NCBI GenBank assembly: GCA_963784195.1
Contig: CAWARA010000032.1
Span: forward strand, 287,602-351,601
Reading direction: 5' to 3'
DNA from: CAVQAH01 sp963784195
GTDB lineage: Bacteria; Acidobacteriota; Vicinamibacteria; Vicinamibacterales; 2-12-FULL-66-21
Length of the DNA: 64,000 nucleotides
Shown here: positions 48,832 to 58,130 of the stretch, piece after piece
How the letters are laid out: each line of letters begins with the position of its first letter
Position numbering within the stretch: position 1 is the first letter of the stretch
Notes under the pieces: generated by a model
Seen by the model: only the letters and a program-made list of their open reading frames with translations
The model's database searches: none
Told to the model about the DNA's origin: nothing
Made by a program: the position numbers and the translations under genes

Positions 48832-48927
48832 CTAGTCGTCATCGCGGCTCAGCCGTCCGCGCCGCCGGAGGAGATAGAGAATCAGGAACACGCCGGCGAT
48901 CGCCATCAGGATGGTGTTGGTGGACAT
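48832..48927 (-). CDS. 31-aa single-pass membrane peptide between TadC and TadD-like genes
   Basis: The ATG at 48927 is preceded by AAGGAG with 7-base spacing, one of the best ribosome binding sites in the window. It encodes MSTNTILMAIAGVFLILYLL, then RRRGRLSRDDD, a single helix with a positive-inside tail. It lies 39 bases behind TadC and 12 bases ahead of the lipoprotein gene. Coding is likely from the Shine-Dalgarno match, the membrane pattern and operon spacing. Role unknown. Confidence 0.6.
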   Translation of the reverse strand: MSTNTILMAIAGVFLILYLLRRRGRLSRDDD

Positions 48928-48966
48928 TAAGTGTCTCCTTATATCCGCTTTGCCTCAGTGTCGAAC

Positions 48967-49887
48967 TTACCGGCTACGCTCAACGATGCCCGGCCTGAAC
49001 TCCGTCAAGTACTGCACGACTGCCGGTCCAAGGATCGCGATGTACAGCGACGGAAACAGGCAGAAGACCAGGGGAAAAACCAGCTTGACGCCGATCTTCG
49101 CCGCCCGCTCTTCGGCGGCCTGACGCCGTTTGGTGCGCGACACCTCGGCGTGCGTTCTCAGCGCCTGCGCGACGCTCGTGCCGAACCTGTCCGTCTGAAT
49201 CAGCATGGCAACGAGGGACCTCACGTCATCCACCTTCGTGCGAGATGCGAAGTTCTTGAACGCCTCCAGGCGCGGCTTTCCGGCCCGCATCTCGGTTGTG
49301 ATCAGGCGCATCTCCTCAGCCAGCGCAGGGTGCGAGATGTCGAGTTCATCAGTAGTCTTGATGATCGCCTGATCGATGCTCGATCCGGACTCGATGCAAA
49401 CGATCATCAGATCGAGGGCGTCTGGCAAACCGTTGCGAATCTGCTTCTGCCTCTGCGCGGTCTGGCGGCCGAGCCAGATGCTCGGCGTCACGAACCCGAA
49501 GGCCGCCGCAAACAGCGCGTAGTACCACCTGGTGAAGCCAAAGAACATCAATGACGCCGCGGCAAACAGCACCGGGAGCATCATTTCACTCGTGGCGTAG
49601 GCGACGGCGGCTCCGGTGCTCCGATAGCCCGCCGCTGCGAGGCGCCGCCGCAGTGCCGACATTTCCTTGGGCGACTTCGGGACGACCTGTTGAAAACGCT
49701 TGACCCAGGGGCTCGGCACATCGGTGAGCTGCAGCTCCGCGAAATTGTCGACACGACCCTGTGACAACCGTCTGATCTCGCGCTGCTCGGCAGTGCCCCA
49801 GTTGAGCACGCTCGAGGCGACCGCCCAGACGGCGAGCGCCACTGAGGCGAACACCGCGACCAGCACTAGTGCAAGTTCTTGCGACAT
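48967..49887 (-). CDS. tadC: Tad inner-membrane platform protein TadC
   Basis: 306 aa, type II secretion F-domain protein. Membrane helices lie at about 7-28, 107-124, 127-145 and 278-297. The F domain between them has RNGLPDALDLMIVCIESGSSI, EEMRLITTEMRAGKPRLEAF, DDVRSLVAMLIQTDRFGTS and LRTHAEVSRTKRRQAAEERA, all typical of TadC. It works with TadB and the TadA ATPase to build the Flp pilus. Seven bases separate it from TadB. Confidence 0.95.
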   Translation of the reverse strand: MSQELALVLVAVFASVALAVWAVASSVLNWGTAEQREIRRLSQGRVDNFAELQLTDVPSPWVKRFQQVVPKSPKEMSALRRRLAAAGYRSTGAAVAYATSEMMLPVLFAAASLMFFGFTRWYYALFAAAFGFVTPSIWLGRQTAQRQKQIRNGLPDALDLMIVCIESGSSIDQAIIKTTDELDISHPALAEEMRLITTEMRAGKPRLEAFKNFASRTKVDDVRSLVAMLIQTDRFGTSVAQALRTHAEVSRTKRRQAAEERAAKIGVKLVFPLVFCLFPSLYIAILGPAVVQYLTEFRPGIVERSR

Positions 49888-49894
49888 GGCAACC

Positions 49895-50857
49895 TCAGTA
49901 TTCGATCCGGACGATCTTGCGGATGATGAACACCCCGACGACCTGCAGCGACAGGCCGAACACGATCATCTGCATGCCGAGCGGGTTCTGGTAGAACTCG
50001 CGATACTTATCCGGGCTCGTCGTGGCAAACAGCAGCGCCAGGCTGGCCGGCAAGGCTGACAGGATCCACCCCGTGATCCTGCCGTGCGCGGAAATGACGC
50101 GCACCTGACGCTTGACCTTGAAGCGGTCGCGAATGATGGAGGCCAGGTTGTCCAGTACTTCCGACAGGTTCCCTCCCGCTTCACGCTGGGTCAGGACCGC
50201 GGTCACGAAGAACCTGGCGTCAATCGACGGAATGCGGTCGGCGAAGTTCCGCAGCGCTTGCGGAAGCGGAAGGCCGAAGTTCTGCTGGTCGTACAGCTGT
50301 TTGAACTCCGGACCGATGGGGTCGGGCAATTCCTCCGCAACCATGGACAGGCCAGTGGTTAACGCGTGGCCGGCGCGAAGCGCTCTGGCCAACAGGTCCA
50401 TCGCCTCGGGAAACTGCTCGTCGAACTTGATCATCCGCTTGTTGCGGATGAACTTGATGACGCCGATGGGGGCATACGCGCCAAGCAGCGCGAAGGGGAT
50501 GCCGAGCAGCGTCAGCCGCAGATAGACTAACGCGAGCGCGAAGGCCAGCGCTCCAGCCACCAGACACGACAGAACCACGACGCCGACGGTCACGTTCAGG
50601 CCCGATTGCTCGATCAGGCGCTCAAGAGGGCGGACGACGCCTCCGGACGCCTGCAGTATCCGCTCGAGTCCGCCGAGATTGCTCAACCGCGTGGGCTCGT
50701 TCAGCAACGCCTTGGTCAGCTTGCCTGGCGCGGAAGCCTTGCGAAGACGCTGTCGCACGAGCGACGCTTCGTGCGCATCGGGTCGATCGACGAACGCCCA
50801 ATAGAATCCAGCGACGATCGCGAACACGAGGACGAACGTGCCAGCTACAAATTGCAT
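49895..50857 (-). CDS. tadB: Tad inner-membrane platform protein TadB
   Basis: 320 aa from the ATG at 50857 (MQFVAGTFVLVFAIVAGFYW). The frame is open further upstream, but that part overlaps TadA and is not TadB-like. Helices at about 5-20, 90-107 and two near the C-terminus flank an F domain with FPEAMDLLARALRAGHALTT, GLSMVAEELPDPIGPEF, RIPSIDARFFVTAVLTQREAGG and NLSEVLDNLASIIRDRFK. It is the partner of TadC. The start codon lies eight bases before the TadA stop in reading order. Confidence 0.95.
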   Translation of the reverse strand: MQFVAGTFVLVFAIVAGFYWAFVDRPDAHEASLVRQRLRKASAPGKLTKALLNEPTRLSNLGGLERILQASGGVVRPLERLIEQSGLNVTVGVVVLSCLVAGALAFALALVYLRLTLLGIPFALLGAYAPIGVIKFIRNKRMIKFDEQFPEAMDLLARALRAGHALTTGLSMVAEELPDPIGPEFKQLYDQQNFGLPLPQALRNFADRIPSIDARFFVTAVLTQREAGGNLSEVLDNLASIIRDRFKVKRQVRVISAHGRITGWILSALPASLALLFATTSPDKYREFYQNPLGMQMIVFGLSLQVVGVFIIRKIVRIEY

Positions 50858-50864
50858 GATGCCC

Positions 50865-52191
50865 TCACGCCACGGCCTGAACGTGCTCGAACATCTCGAT
50901 TGGCAGATGGATGCCCATCGTCGCGAGCCGCTCGGCGCACTTCGGACGAACACCAGTGGCCCGGAACCTCCCCGACACACGGCCCTCGCGCGTCAGGCCG
51001 GTGCGATCGAAGACAAAAATGTCCTGCATGGTGATTACGTCCTGCTCCATGCCGGTAATCTCGGAGATGGCCACAACCTTACGTGTGCCGTCGGCCATGC
51101 GCGAAATCTGCACGAGCAGGTTCACGGCTGAAGCGATCTGCTGACGCACCGCGCGTTCCGGGATGTTCAGGTTGGCCATCGCCACCATCGTATCCAGACG
51201 ATAGAGCGCGTCGCGTGGGCTGTTGGCGTGGATCGTCGTCAAGCTGCCGTCGTGGCCCGTGTTCATCGCCTGTAGCATGTCGAGCGCCTCTTCCCCGCGG
51301 ACCTCGCCGACGATGATGCGGTCAGGGCGCATACGCAAGGCGTTGACCACGAGCTGTCTCTGCCGGACAGCCCCCTGGCCCTCGATGTTCGGCGGACGTG
51401 TTTCGAGCCGGACCACGTGGCGTTGCCGGAGCGTGAGCTCGGCGGCATCTTCGATCGTCACCACGCGTTCCTTGTCCGAAACAAAGCTCGAGACCGCGTT
51501 GAGCAGCGTCGTCTTGCCAGCGCCCGTTCCGCCCGACACAATAATGTTCAACCGCGCAGCCACCGTGCCCTTGAGAAAATCGAGCATCGGCTGCGTCAGT
51601 GACTGGCGCTCGACCATGTCCTGCGCACCAATGCGATCGGTACGGAAGCGCCGAATCGAGAGGACGGGGCCGTCGAGGGCCAGCGGCGGAATGATTGCGT
51701 TGACACGTGAGCCGTCCTGAAGCCGCGCGTCCACCATCGGGCTGGACTCGTCGATGCGCCGGCCGACCATGCTCACGATGCGCTCGATAATCCGGAACAG
51801 GTGGGCATCGTTTTGAAAGACGATTTCCGTCTCTTCGAGACGGCCCTCACGCTCGACGTACACCTGATCGTGGCGGTTGACCAGGATGTCGGAAATCCCG
51901 CCATCCTTGAGAAGAGCCTCGAGCGGGCCCGAGCCCGAAGATCTCGTGCAGAACGTCTGTAATCAGGCAATCGCGCTCGAAGAGGCTGAGGGGCGTCGAC
52001 TCGCGGTCCAGCAGCCCGATGATCAGGCCACGGATCTCAGGCTCGGCATCCTCGCGCTTGACCCGCGTCAACCGCTCAAGATTCAGCCGTCCGAGCAGCT
52101 CCTGGTGCACGCGTCCCTTGAGCTGCTGGTAGTGAGGGCTCCTGATGTCACCAGCCTGCAAACCCGATTGTTCGGGGAACGAAATTGCCAT
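50865..52191 (-). CDS. tadA: Tad pilus ATPase TadA/CpaF, one frame change
   Basis: 1327 bases, one more than a multiple of three. The first frame from the ATG at 52191 ends its homology at LHEIFGLGP; one extra G in GGGCCC near 51930 moves it to a second frame starting LEALLKDGGISDILVN, which runs to 50865. Key parts: Walker A SGGTGAGKTTLLNAV, the Asp box VTIEDAAEL, and Walker B RPDRIIVGEVRGEEALDML, followed by the His box SLTTIHANS. Restored length 441 aa. It powers pilin assembly with TadB/TadC. The start overlaps the TadZ stop by one base. Confidence 0.9.
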
Positions 52192-53360
52192 TACTTGGAC
52201 TCCTGTTGGCTGCCTTTGCGGCCGCTGAAAATCCCAAACAGCGCCGGCGACCTGTCCGCGCCCTTCTTTTCCGTTTCGATGCCGGCGAGCGCGCGGGCAA
52301 ACTTCACGAACGAGCCAGCAAGCTCGTTGTGATTCTCGAGCGTCACTGGACGACCCTTGTTGAGCGCCTGAAGGGCACGGCGATAGTCGCTGGGGAAACT
52401 GTGGCGAACCTTGGATCCGACGGCGCGTTCCACATCCTCGTGACCGATATCGGCCAGCCGATCTTCCCGGCTGACCACGACCTGGACTTTGTCCTTGCCA
52501 TATCGCTGGCGCAACGCCGAAGCCATACGGCTCGCACTCCTCACGGTTGCCAGCTCCTGGTTCGCAACGACGACGATCCGGCTGACGGACTCGAGCGCAT
52601 CCAGCACGGCGGCATCCGCGCGCGGCACGTCGAGCACGACAAAACGATGATGACGCATCGCGTACTCCAACAGCGTTCGAATTCTCCGCGCATCGGGTGG
52701 CGTCACCATCAACCGATCCGACGAAGCAAGGAGGTCCAGACCTGACTTCGTTTTCGTCAGCAACCCGCGAAAGAACGCGTCATCGAGGCGGTGACTATTC
52801 TCGAGCGCGTCGACGATCGAGAATCGGGGCTCGGCGCCCAGGAAGACGCCAGCATCGCCGTTGGCGAGATGCATGTCGACGAGAAGCGTGCTGTCTTTTT
52901 TCAATTGCGCCAGCGCCGTCGCTACGTTCACGGCGACAGTGGTCGTCCCGACGCCACCCTTGGCGCCGACGAACGCGAACGCTTCGCCGAGGCTCGCGGC
53001 CACTGGCCGTTGAGCTACGACACGGGCAATAGCTGCCTCGAGATCGTTGGCGCTGACCGGTTCCGAAACGAACTCGTTGACGCCCGAACGCATAGCCTCG
53101 AGCAGCAGCGCCGGGTCGAGACGGGAGGCAACGATAACAACACCGGTCGTCGGATGGTGGCGCTTGAGTACCGGCAATGCCGCCGGCAGATGCGCCTGAT
53201 CCCTGATGTCGATCACCAGGACGTCCGGTTGCTTCGCACCAGACTGTGCAAGACCGGCAAGCTCAGCGCCGGCCACGCCGGCCGATCGCATACCGCACGC
53301 TCGCAGAGCCTCCTCGAGCTGACGATCCGTCGACCCGACCAACAGAATGTTCAGGGACAC
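52191..53360 (-). CDS. tadZ: Tad localisation ATPase TadZ/CpaE
   Basis: 389 aa from the GTG at 53360, chosen because AGGAG lies seven bases upstream and the receiver-like fold starts at once (SLNILLVGSTDRQLEEALRA). Residues 1-115 form a pseudo-receiver domain. The MinD/ParA-type ATPase follows with the deviant Walker A GAKGGVGTTT and LLVDMHLANGDAGVFLG, then VVLDVPRADAAVLDALE. These proteins position the Tad machine at a cell pole. The TadG stop lies within its ribosome binding region, so the two are coupled. Confidence 0.93.
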   Translation of the reverse strand: MSLNILLVGSTDRQLEEALRACGMRSAGVAGAELAGLAQSGAKQPDVLVIDIRDQAHLPAALPVLKRHHPTTGVVIVASRLDPALLLEAMRSGVNEFVSEPVSANDLEAAIARVVAQRPVAASLGEAFAFVGAKGGVGTTTVAVNVATALAQLKKDSTLLVDMHLANGDAGVFLGAEPRFSIVDALENSHRLDDAFFRGLLTKTKSGLDLLASSDRLMVTPPDARRIRTLLEYAMRHHRFVVLDVPRADAAVLDALESVSRIVVVANQELATVRSASRMASALRQRYGKDKVQVVVSREDRLADIGHEDVERAVGSKVRHSFPSDYRRALQALNKGRPVTLENHNELAGSFVKFARALAGIETEKKGADRSPALFGIFSGRKGSQQESK

Positions 53361-53370
53361 CAAATAGCTC

Positions 53371-54735
53371 CTAACGAACAAGCCTCACGATATTTACGAA
53401 CGAGGCGGAGGGATCGACGGTACCGATACTCCCGACATACGTGCCAGGGATCGTGACGATCCGGCCAACAACATCTTTCTTGGGATCGTCGCACATTAAC
53501 CCTGTATCAAGCGGCACGTCCTCGCACATGCCTTCGGCGAAAAAGCCGATGATATTGGCGACCTTGCCCACGCAAGTCGTCCCGCTGCAATTCTGGCCCT
53601 CATTCTGCGTAATGTAATGATTGATATCGATGATCACGATGGGGCGGATTCGGAGGCTGGACATGCCTCCGCCACCCACGACCGCTCCGGTCTTGTCGCC
53701 CGGCCCTGCCGCGTTCGGGTCCCACTTGGCGGCGGGATCCTGAGCAACTAAGCCCTTGGTGAGATCTCCAATGCCGCTGCTCGTCGGACCCTGCGATACA
53801 CCGGTCTTGATGCTCACGCAGCCCTCCGGTTCATCGACAACAGGACACGTGTCAGGCTGCTCGGCAATTCCCACCTCTCGCTCGTTGCAATGCTCGATAT
53901 TCCACTGGTAGTCATTGGAGCCCGTGCTTCCTGGCAGATCGATCTCGTTCGCCCAGCCAGCGGAGTAGTTCCCGGGACTGCCATCTTTCAGAATCAGCTG
54001 GCGTCCGTAGTCCCCTTCGACAGTCCACCCGTTGTGAAGCGGGTTTTTTCCGTAAGGCGGAATGTAGACGTCGCCGCTGCCCGGCATGAATTTATCGTTC
54101 GCCGACCAGCCGTCAATGCCCGGATCGAGAATTGGATCGTTATTGAAGAAGGTCGGATCAGGGTTCTCGTCGTGATTGTCAGCCCAGCGATCGATAACCG
54201 CGAATGGAAGCAGACACTTGATTTGGTTCCCTGAACCCCACTGCGCAGTCGCCGTAGCGCGGACACCCTGTTCTGTCACGCCAACCAACCGCGAAAAATA
54301 GGTCGGTAGTGGGTTTCCGCGCGGCGGGCCGCCTGACCGGTCGGGCTGGCCTCGAAACACGTCCACGCGAACGCAACCCGGCGTCTCGCCGCAGGGCTGG
54401 ATGTCGACACCCGGCCCGGAGAATGCCACGTCCACATCGGCGGCCGGGGTGCCTTGTCCCCAGACCGGATTGTTCGCCGCCCAGTGGTGGGCCGCGACCG
54501 TCGCAGCCGCGTTGCCTCCTGTATCGTTTAGTTGCGATACGGCGGCCGCCAGGGCGGCTGCGTCGGCGGCATTCTGCGCCTGGCGCCTGCTCACCCACAT
54601 GACGCCATAGTCGACGACGAACGACGTGAACGCGAGGAGCATGATCAGCGCAATGGCAACGTGGATGACAACGGCCCCTCGTTCCCGGTCGGCTGCGGAC
54701 TGCCGCATCATGGTTCGCACCTCTGCTATGGTCAT
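53371..54735 (-). CDS. tadG: Tad minor pilin / TadG-like protein
   Basis: 454 aa. An N-terminal helix typical of TadE/TadG (RERGAVVIHVAIALIMLLAF at about 19-38) is followed by WVSRRQAQNAADAAALAAAV, the classical TadG_N pattern. The rest is a large extracytoplasmic domain rich in Cys (CGETPGC, CPVVDEPEGC, GQNCSGTTCVG, CEDVPLD), so it may be held by disulfides. Intact. It lies 17 bases after the secretin gene. It probably sits at the pilus base or tip. Confidence 0.88.
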   Translation of the reverse strand: MTIAEVRTMMRQSAADRERGAVVIHVAIALIMLLAFTSFVVDYGVMWVSRRQAQNAADAAALAAAVSQLNDTGGNAAATVAAHHWAANNPVWGQGTPAADVDVAFSGPGVDIQPCGETPGCVRVDVFRGQPDRSGGPPRGNPLPTYFSRLVGVTEQGVRATATAQWGSGNQIKCLLPFAVIDRWADNHDENPDPTFFNNDPILDPGIDGWSANDKFMPGSGDVYIPPYGKNPLHNGWTVEGDYGRQLILKDGSPGNYSAGWANEIDLPGSTGSNDYQWNIEHCNEREVGIAEQPDTCPVVDEPEGCVSIKTGVSQGPTSSGIGDLTKGLVAQDPAAKWDPNAAGPGDKTGAVVGGGGMSSLRIRPIVIIDINHYITQNEGQNCSGTTCVGKVANIIGFFAEGMCEDVPLDTGLMCDDPKKDVVGRIVTIPGTYVGSIGTVDPSASFVNIVRLVR

Positions 54736-54751
54736 TCTTGCCTCAACGTCA

Positions 54752-56200
54752 TTACCGCCCGCTCGGCTTCTTCTCGCTCTTCTGCTTCGGTTTCTCGCCC
54801 TCCGGGGCGTCCACCATTCCCGTTCCTTCGAACCCCTGCCCCACGCCGCCGGTGCCTCCCGGTCCGCCGAGGAACGGCTTGAAGCGCGTCGGAAGCGGCG
54901 GCACTTCGTCAGGATCGAGCGGTCTGACCAGACGGGGGGTGATCAGCACCATCAGCTCGGTTTGTGCTGCGCGTTCGGCCTTGCTCTTGAAGAGATATCC
55001 AATGATCGGAATCTTGCTCAAAAACGGAATGTTCGAATCATCTTCCTGTGAGACGTTGTCCAGCAATCCGGCAATCGCGAAAGACTGTCCGTCACGCAGC
55101 TCAACGTCGGTCTGCGCCCGGCGTGTCGTCAGCGCTGGAATGCGAAATCCACCAAGGCTTACACCGTTAGCGAAATCGAGCGCACTCACCTCTGGTGCGA
55201 CCTTCAGTCGAATAACGTCGCCCGCAATAGTGGGCGTGAAAGTCAGACGAATACCAAACTCTTTGAACTGAACAGTGACCGATCCGTTGTTGCCCTGTAC
55301 GACAGGCACGGGGAATTCTCCCCCCGCGAGGAAGCTGGCTTCCTGGCCGTTATAGGCGATGAGGTTGGGCTCCGCGAGGCTCTGAAACGCACCGGTCGAA
55401 TGAAGAGCCCTCATGATCCCGCCGATGCCCTCATCCCTGTCGAAGTAGAAGAGGTTCAACAGGTCGCTGAAGATGATCCCGCCCGGATTCGCCTGATCGT
55501 CGACCTCTGGCGCAGGAAACTGTTGCGTGGTGGCGCGCGCCGCCCAGCCGGTCCGATTGACGATCAGATTCAGGCCCAGCTCCTGGAGCACCCTCCTGTT
55601 TACCTCAGCGAACCGAACCTGCAGCAGGACCTGCTGGCTCTCGCTGCCACCCGGCACCTGCAACATGTTGATGACGGTTCGCTTGGTGCCAGCTGCTCGC
55701 GCAATTTCGGCGGCACGCAGCATGACGTTGGTATTGGACACGGTTCCGGAGAGGATCGTGGCGTCTTCATTGAACGTCACCACGATATCCTCGCCGGGGA
55801 ACAGGGCCTGGAGCCGCTGCTGGAGGTCCGGGATCGGCTGCTGCACGACGATGTCGTACTGCATGCGTCTGCCTTCGCCCCCCCACAGAATCAAGCTAAT
55901 GGTGCCGGCGGTCTTCCCATCGATCAGAATCTCGCGAGGCGCGACAACCACGGCGTCGGCCACCGCAGGATTGGTGATCGCGATACGCGTGATGTCGAAC
56001 TCCGAGGCCAGCACCGTCGAACGGCCGGCGGTGAGGACCACACGCGGCATCTCCGGCTGCGCCTGAGATGCGGGCGTTGGCGGCGTGGCCGGCTGCGCTG
56101 GCGCCTGCGCCAGAGCGGGACCGCCCGTCAGACCACCCAAAAGTACGATGAGCGCCAGTCGCACGTGCTTCTGTCCTGTGATGTCGGCAGCCATGCCCAT
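54752..56200 (-). CDS. cpaC: Tad outer-membrane secretin CpaC/RcpA
   Basis: 482 aa with a signal peptide (RLALIVLLGGLTGGPALAQA, ending near residue 32). A pilus/flagellar formation N-domain spans about 49-118 (VLTAGRSTVLASEFDITRIA, VVVAPREILIDGKTAGTISL), then a BON-like part and the secretin core with EPNLIAYNGQEASFLAGGEF, FGIRLTFTPTIAGD, RRAQTDVELRDGQSFAIAGL and IPFLSKIPIIGYLF. It ends in a Gly/Lys tail. It forms the outer-membrane channel for the pilus. Its start overlaps the CpaB stop by one base. Confidence 0.96.
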   Translation of the reverse strand: MGMAADITGQKHVRLALIVLLGGLTGGPALAQAPAQPATPPTPASQAQPEMPRVVLTAGRSTVLASEFDITRIAITNPAVADAVVVAPREILIDGKTAGTISLILWGGEGRRMQYDIVVQQPIPDLQQRLQALFPGEDIVVTFNEDATILSGTVSNTNVMLRAAEIARAAGTKRTVINMLQVPGGSESQQVLLQVRFAEVNRRVLQELGLNLIVNRTGWAARATTQQFPAPEVDDQANPGGIIFSDLLNLFYFDRDEGIGGIMRALHSTGAFQSLAEPNLIAYNGQEASFLAGGEFPVPVVQGNNGSVTVQFKEFGIRLTFTPTIAGDVIRLKVAPEVSALDFANGVSLGGFRIPALTTRRAQTDVELRDGQSFAIAGLLDNVSQEDDSNIPFLSKIPIIGYLFKSKAERAAQTELMVLITPRLVRPLDPDEVPPLPTRFKPFLGGPGGTGGVGQGFEGTGMVDAPEGEKPKQKSEKKPSGR

Positions 56201-57120
56201 TAATTCTTGTCCTCGTCCTTATTGGAATCATCCTTCGGGGATTCATCCTTCTTGATGTCGTCCTTGACGACTTCCTCGGAACGCTTCGCCGCGCGAATCG
56301 CCTCGACGCTATAGATTTTGGGCGCCGGGGCAACCTCGACCGGTGGTTTTTTCTGCGCCATGACCCGCGGCCGGCCGGAGTTGTCGGGCTTCACGACAGG
56401 CGGCGGATCTGGTGCGCCCATGAGCGCGGCCATACGGGCACCTTTCGTGTCGGTCGGCAACGTGTCGAGTGGATTGCGCAGAACCAGTGTGATACCGCCC
56501 GACGATTCGGCCAGCGCCATTTTTTCTGCGTCTTCCGGGATCAGCAACAGAGTAACGACCCGAGTCGCGATCGGCTGTCCGTTCTTAGCCGCGTCCTGAT
56601 CGTACTTGGTGCCCGCGGTGAGCACCTGCACGTTGCTCAAGACGACTCTCGAGACCGCATTCTCACGCGCATTCAACGTGAGCACGACATCGACGCGGCT
56701 GCCGGGCAATACGAAGCCGGCGACTCCAACGACGTCATTGACACGCACTGACATCGCTCGCATGCCGGCCGGAATCGAGGGGGACAGACCGGCACCCGCC
56801 TCGATCGGCGCCAGCTTCGATTCGGTCAGCGGCTCGTTCGTCGCCACACCTTGAATGAGGCCTCGGCCGACGACGGCTTCCACCGAAGGGTACGTCCCTG
56901 GCACCTGATTCGCCGATGGCCATCCCACCAGCTTGATGTGGTCCTTCGTCAGCAACGTCCCCATCGGGAGGTTCTCGGTTGCAACCGCGACCTGGACACT
57001 CGCGACCTCGACTTCCCGGACAGGCATCCGGGAGACGGTCCGATACACCAGATAGCTCGCCACGGACGCCAGCGCGACCGCCGCGAGAAGAACGAGCAAC
57101 GTACGATTCCTTCGGTTCAT
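56200..57120 (-). CDS. cpaB: Tad periplasmic protein CpaB/RcpC
   Basis: 306 aa. A single membrane anchor (residues 7-26, LLVLLAAVALASVASYLVY) precedes an SAF domain (VAVATENLPMGTLLTKDHIK) and the RcpC/CpaB core: IPAGMRAMSVRVNDVVGVAG, FVLPGSRVDVVLTL, RVVTLLLIPEDAEKMALAES and ITLVLRNPLD. The C-terminal 60 residues are unusually charged (KRSEEVVKDDIKKDE, repeated Lys/Asp), perhaps for contact with peptidoglycan or the secretin. It belongs to the core pilus operon. Confidence 0.95.
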   Translation of the reverse strand: MNRRNRTLLVLLAAVALASVASYLVYRTVSRMPVREVEVASVQVAVATENLPMGTLLTKDHIKLVGWPSANQVPGTYPSVEAVVGRGLIQGVATNEPLTESKLAPIEAGAGLSPSIPAGMRAMSVRVNDVVGVAGFVLPGSRVDVVLTLNARENAVSRVVLSNVQVLTAGTKYDQDAAKNGQPIATRVVTLLLIPEDAEKMALAESSGGITLVLRNPLDTLPTDTKGARMAALMGAPDPPPVVKPDNSGRPRVMAQKKPPVEVAPAPKIYSVEAIRAAKRSEEVVKDDIKKDESPKDDSNKDEDKN

Positions 57121-57144
57121 GAGCCGTTCCCTCCTACTGCCCCG

Positions 57145-57628
57145 TCAATTCGCTTCTAACCGCATCGAGCTGACTGCCTGCAAACGCACCGTGCCGAGCG
57201 AGCTGCCGAACAACCCCATGATCGGACTGACGAACGTGTACGGGTGGTCGTATTCGACTGTTACTTTTATCTGCTGCACGGTCTTCGCGGGCGGTCCTGA
57301 TCCGGTGATAGTCGTGTTTTCGATCACCGCTGATGCGCACTTCGTCTTCGGAACCAGTGCCCCGCCGCACGCGCGGACTGGTACCGCCGATTCCGCCCGC
57401 CAAGAGATAATCAAGCGCACGGGCGCTGGCGTCCGTTGGTCCGTATTCGGGCAACACACCCACACGTGCACCCTCGCGCGCCGCGTTCGTCACGACCTCG
57501 TAGCGCTGAAACTGAAATCCAAAGTCGATGATGCCGGTCAGCACCAGCAAGAGCAGCGGCAGCGTTAGCGCCAATTCAATGACTGCCTGCCCACCTTCGC
57601 GACTCGGACGGGTCATCAATGTCGCCAT
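57145..57628 (-). CDS. tadE: TadE-like minor pilin, one frame change
   Basis: The ATG at 57628 opens MATLMTRPSREGGQAVIELA, then LTLPLLLLVLTGIIDFGFQF, the TadE-type helix with conserved Glu, and AAREGARVGVLPEYG. Near 57375 one extra base shifts the homology to another frame: ACGGALVPKTKCASAVIENT, KVTVEYDHPYTFVSP and a short hydrophobic part to the stop at 57145. Restored length about 160 aa, as usual for TadE. It would be a pseudopilin processed by the prepilin peptidase whose gene directly precedes it and overlaps its start. Confidence 0.85.
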
Positions 57629-58128
57629 AGTGTGCACACCGCTCCTATCGTGATCGGAATCGCAAATGCGAGTTTGGGCGCCCGGGTGTCTTTGAGTGTC
57701 AGGCCCGCCACCGGGCCGAGCCCTCGCAGACGCCATTGCATCAGCATGACCCAAACGTTCGACACTGCCTGCCGGAGATACCCGTGGTACAAGGCGACGG
57801 CGACACCGACAACGCCGCCGGCCATCGAAGCAAAAATCGCCAGGTAAACGGCGTCCGCTGGGCCGAGCCACGCGCCGAGCGCGGCCAGCAACTTCACATC
57901 GCCGGCGCCCATGCCGCCAAGCGCGAACAACGGAAAGAACAGTGCTGCCCCAAGCAACCAGCCTGTCAACGCCTGAAGCACGCCAGGACTGCCTCCGTCG
58001 AGCATGCCGTAGAGCAACGCCGCGACTGCCGCGCCAAATGTGAGCAGGTTTGGAATTCGCCGGGTGCGCAGATCGCAGTTCACGGCAATGAGCCCGACCG
58101 CCAAGACCACGATGGTACGCGTCTCCAT
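57616..58128 (-). CDS. cpaA: Prepilin peptidase TadV/CpaA
   Basis: 170 aa from the ATG at 58128. The frame is open upstream only because the preceding pilin gene carries a base too many. It is an aspartic membrane protease of the A24 family: first Asp in VNCDLRTRRIPNLLT (residue 19) and the GxGD motif in GGMGAGDVKLLAALGAWLG (Asp 77), with about five membrane segments. It lacks the methylase domain of PilD, as usual for Tad systems. It would cleave Flp pilins and TadE. Overlaps the TadE start by 13 bases and starts two bases after the second pilin. Confidence 0.93.
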   Translation of the reverse strand: METRTIVVLAVGLIAVNCDLRTRRIPNLLTFGAAVAALLYGMLDGGSPGVLQALTGWLLGAALFFPLFALGGMGAGDVKLLAALGAWLGPADAVYLAIFASMAGGVVGVAVALYHGYLRQAVSNVWVMLMQWRLRGLGPVAGLTLKDTRAPKLAFAIPITIGAVCTLWRH

Positions 58129-58130
58129 GA

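Noticed and set aside
50865..57120. Type II or type IVa secretion/pilus system instead of Tad
   Set aside because: TadZ, TadB/TadC pair, CpaB, Flp pilins and a methylase-less prepilin peptidase together define Tad; PilB/PilQ/GspD-specific features are missing.
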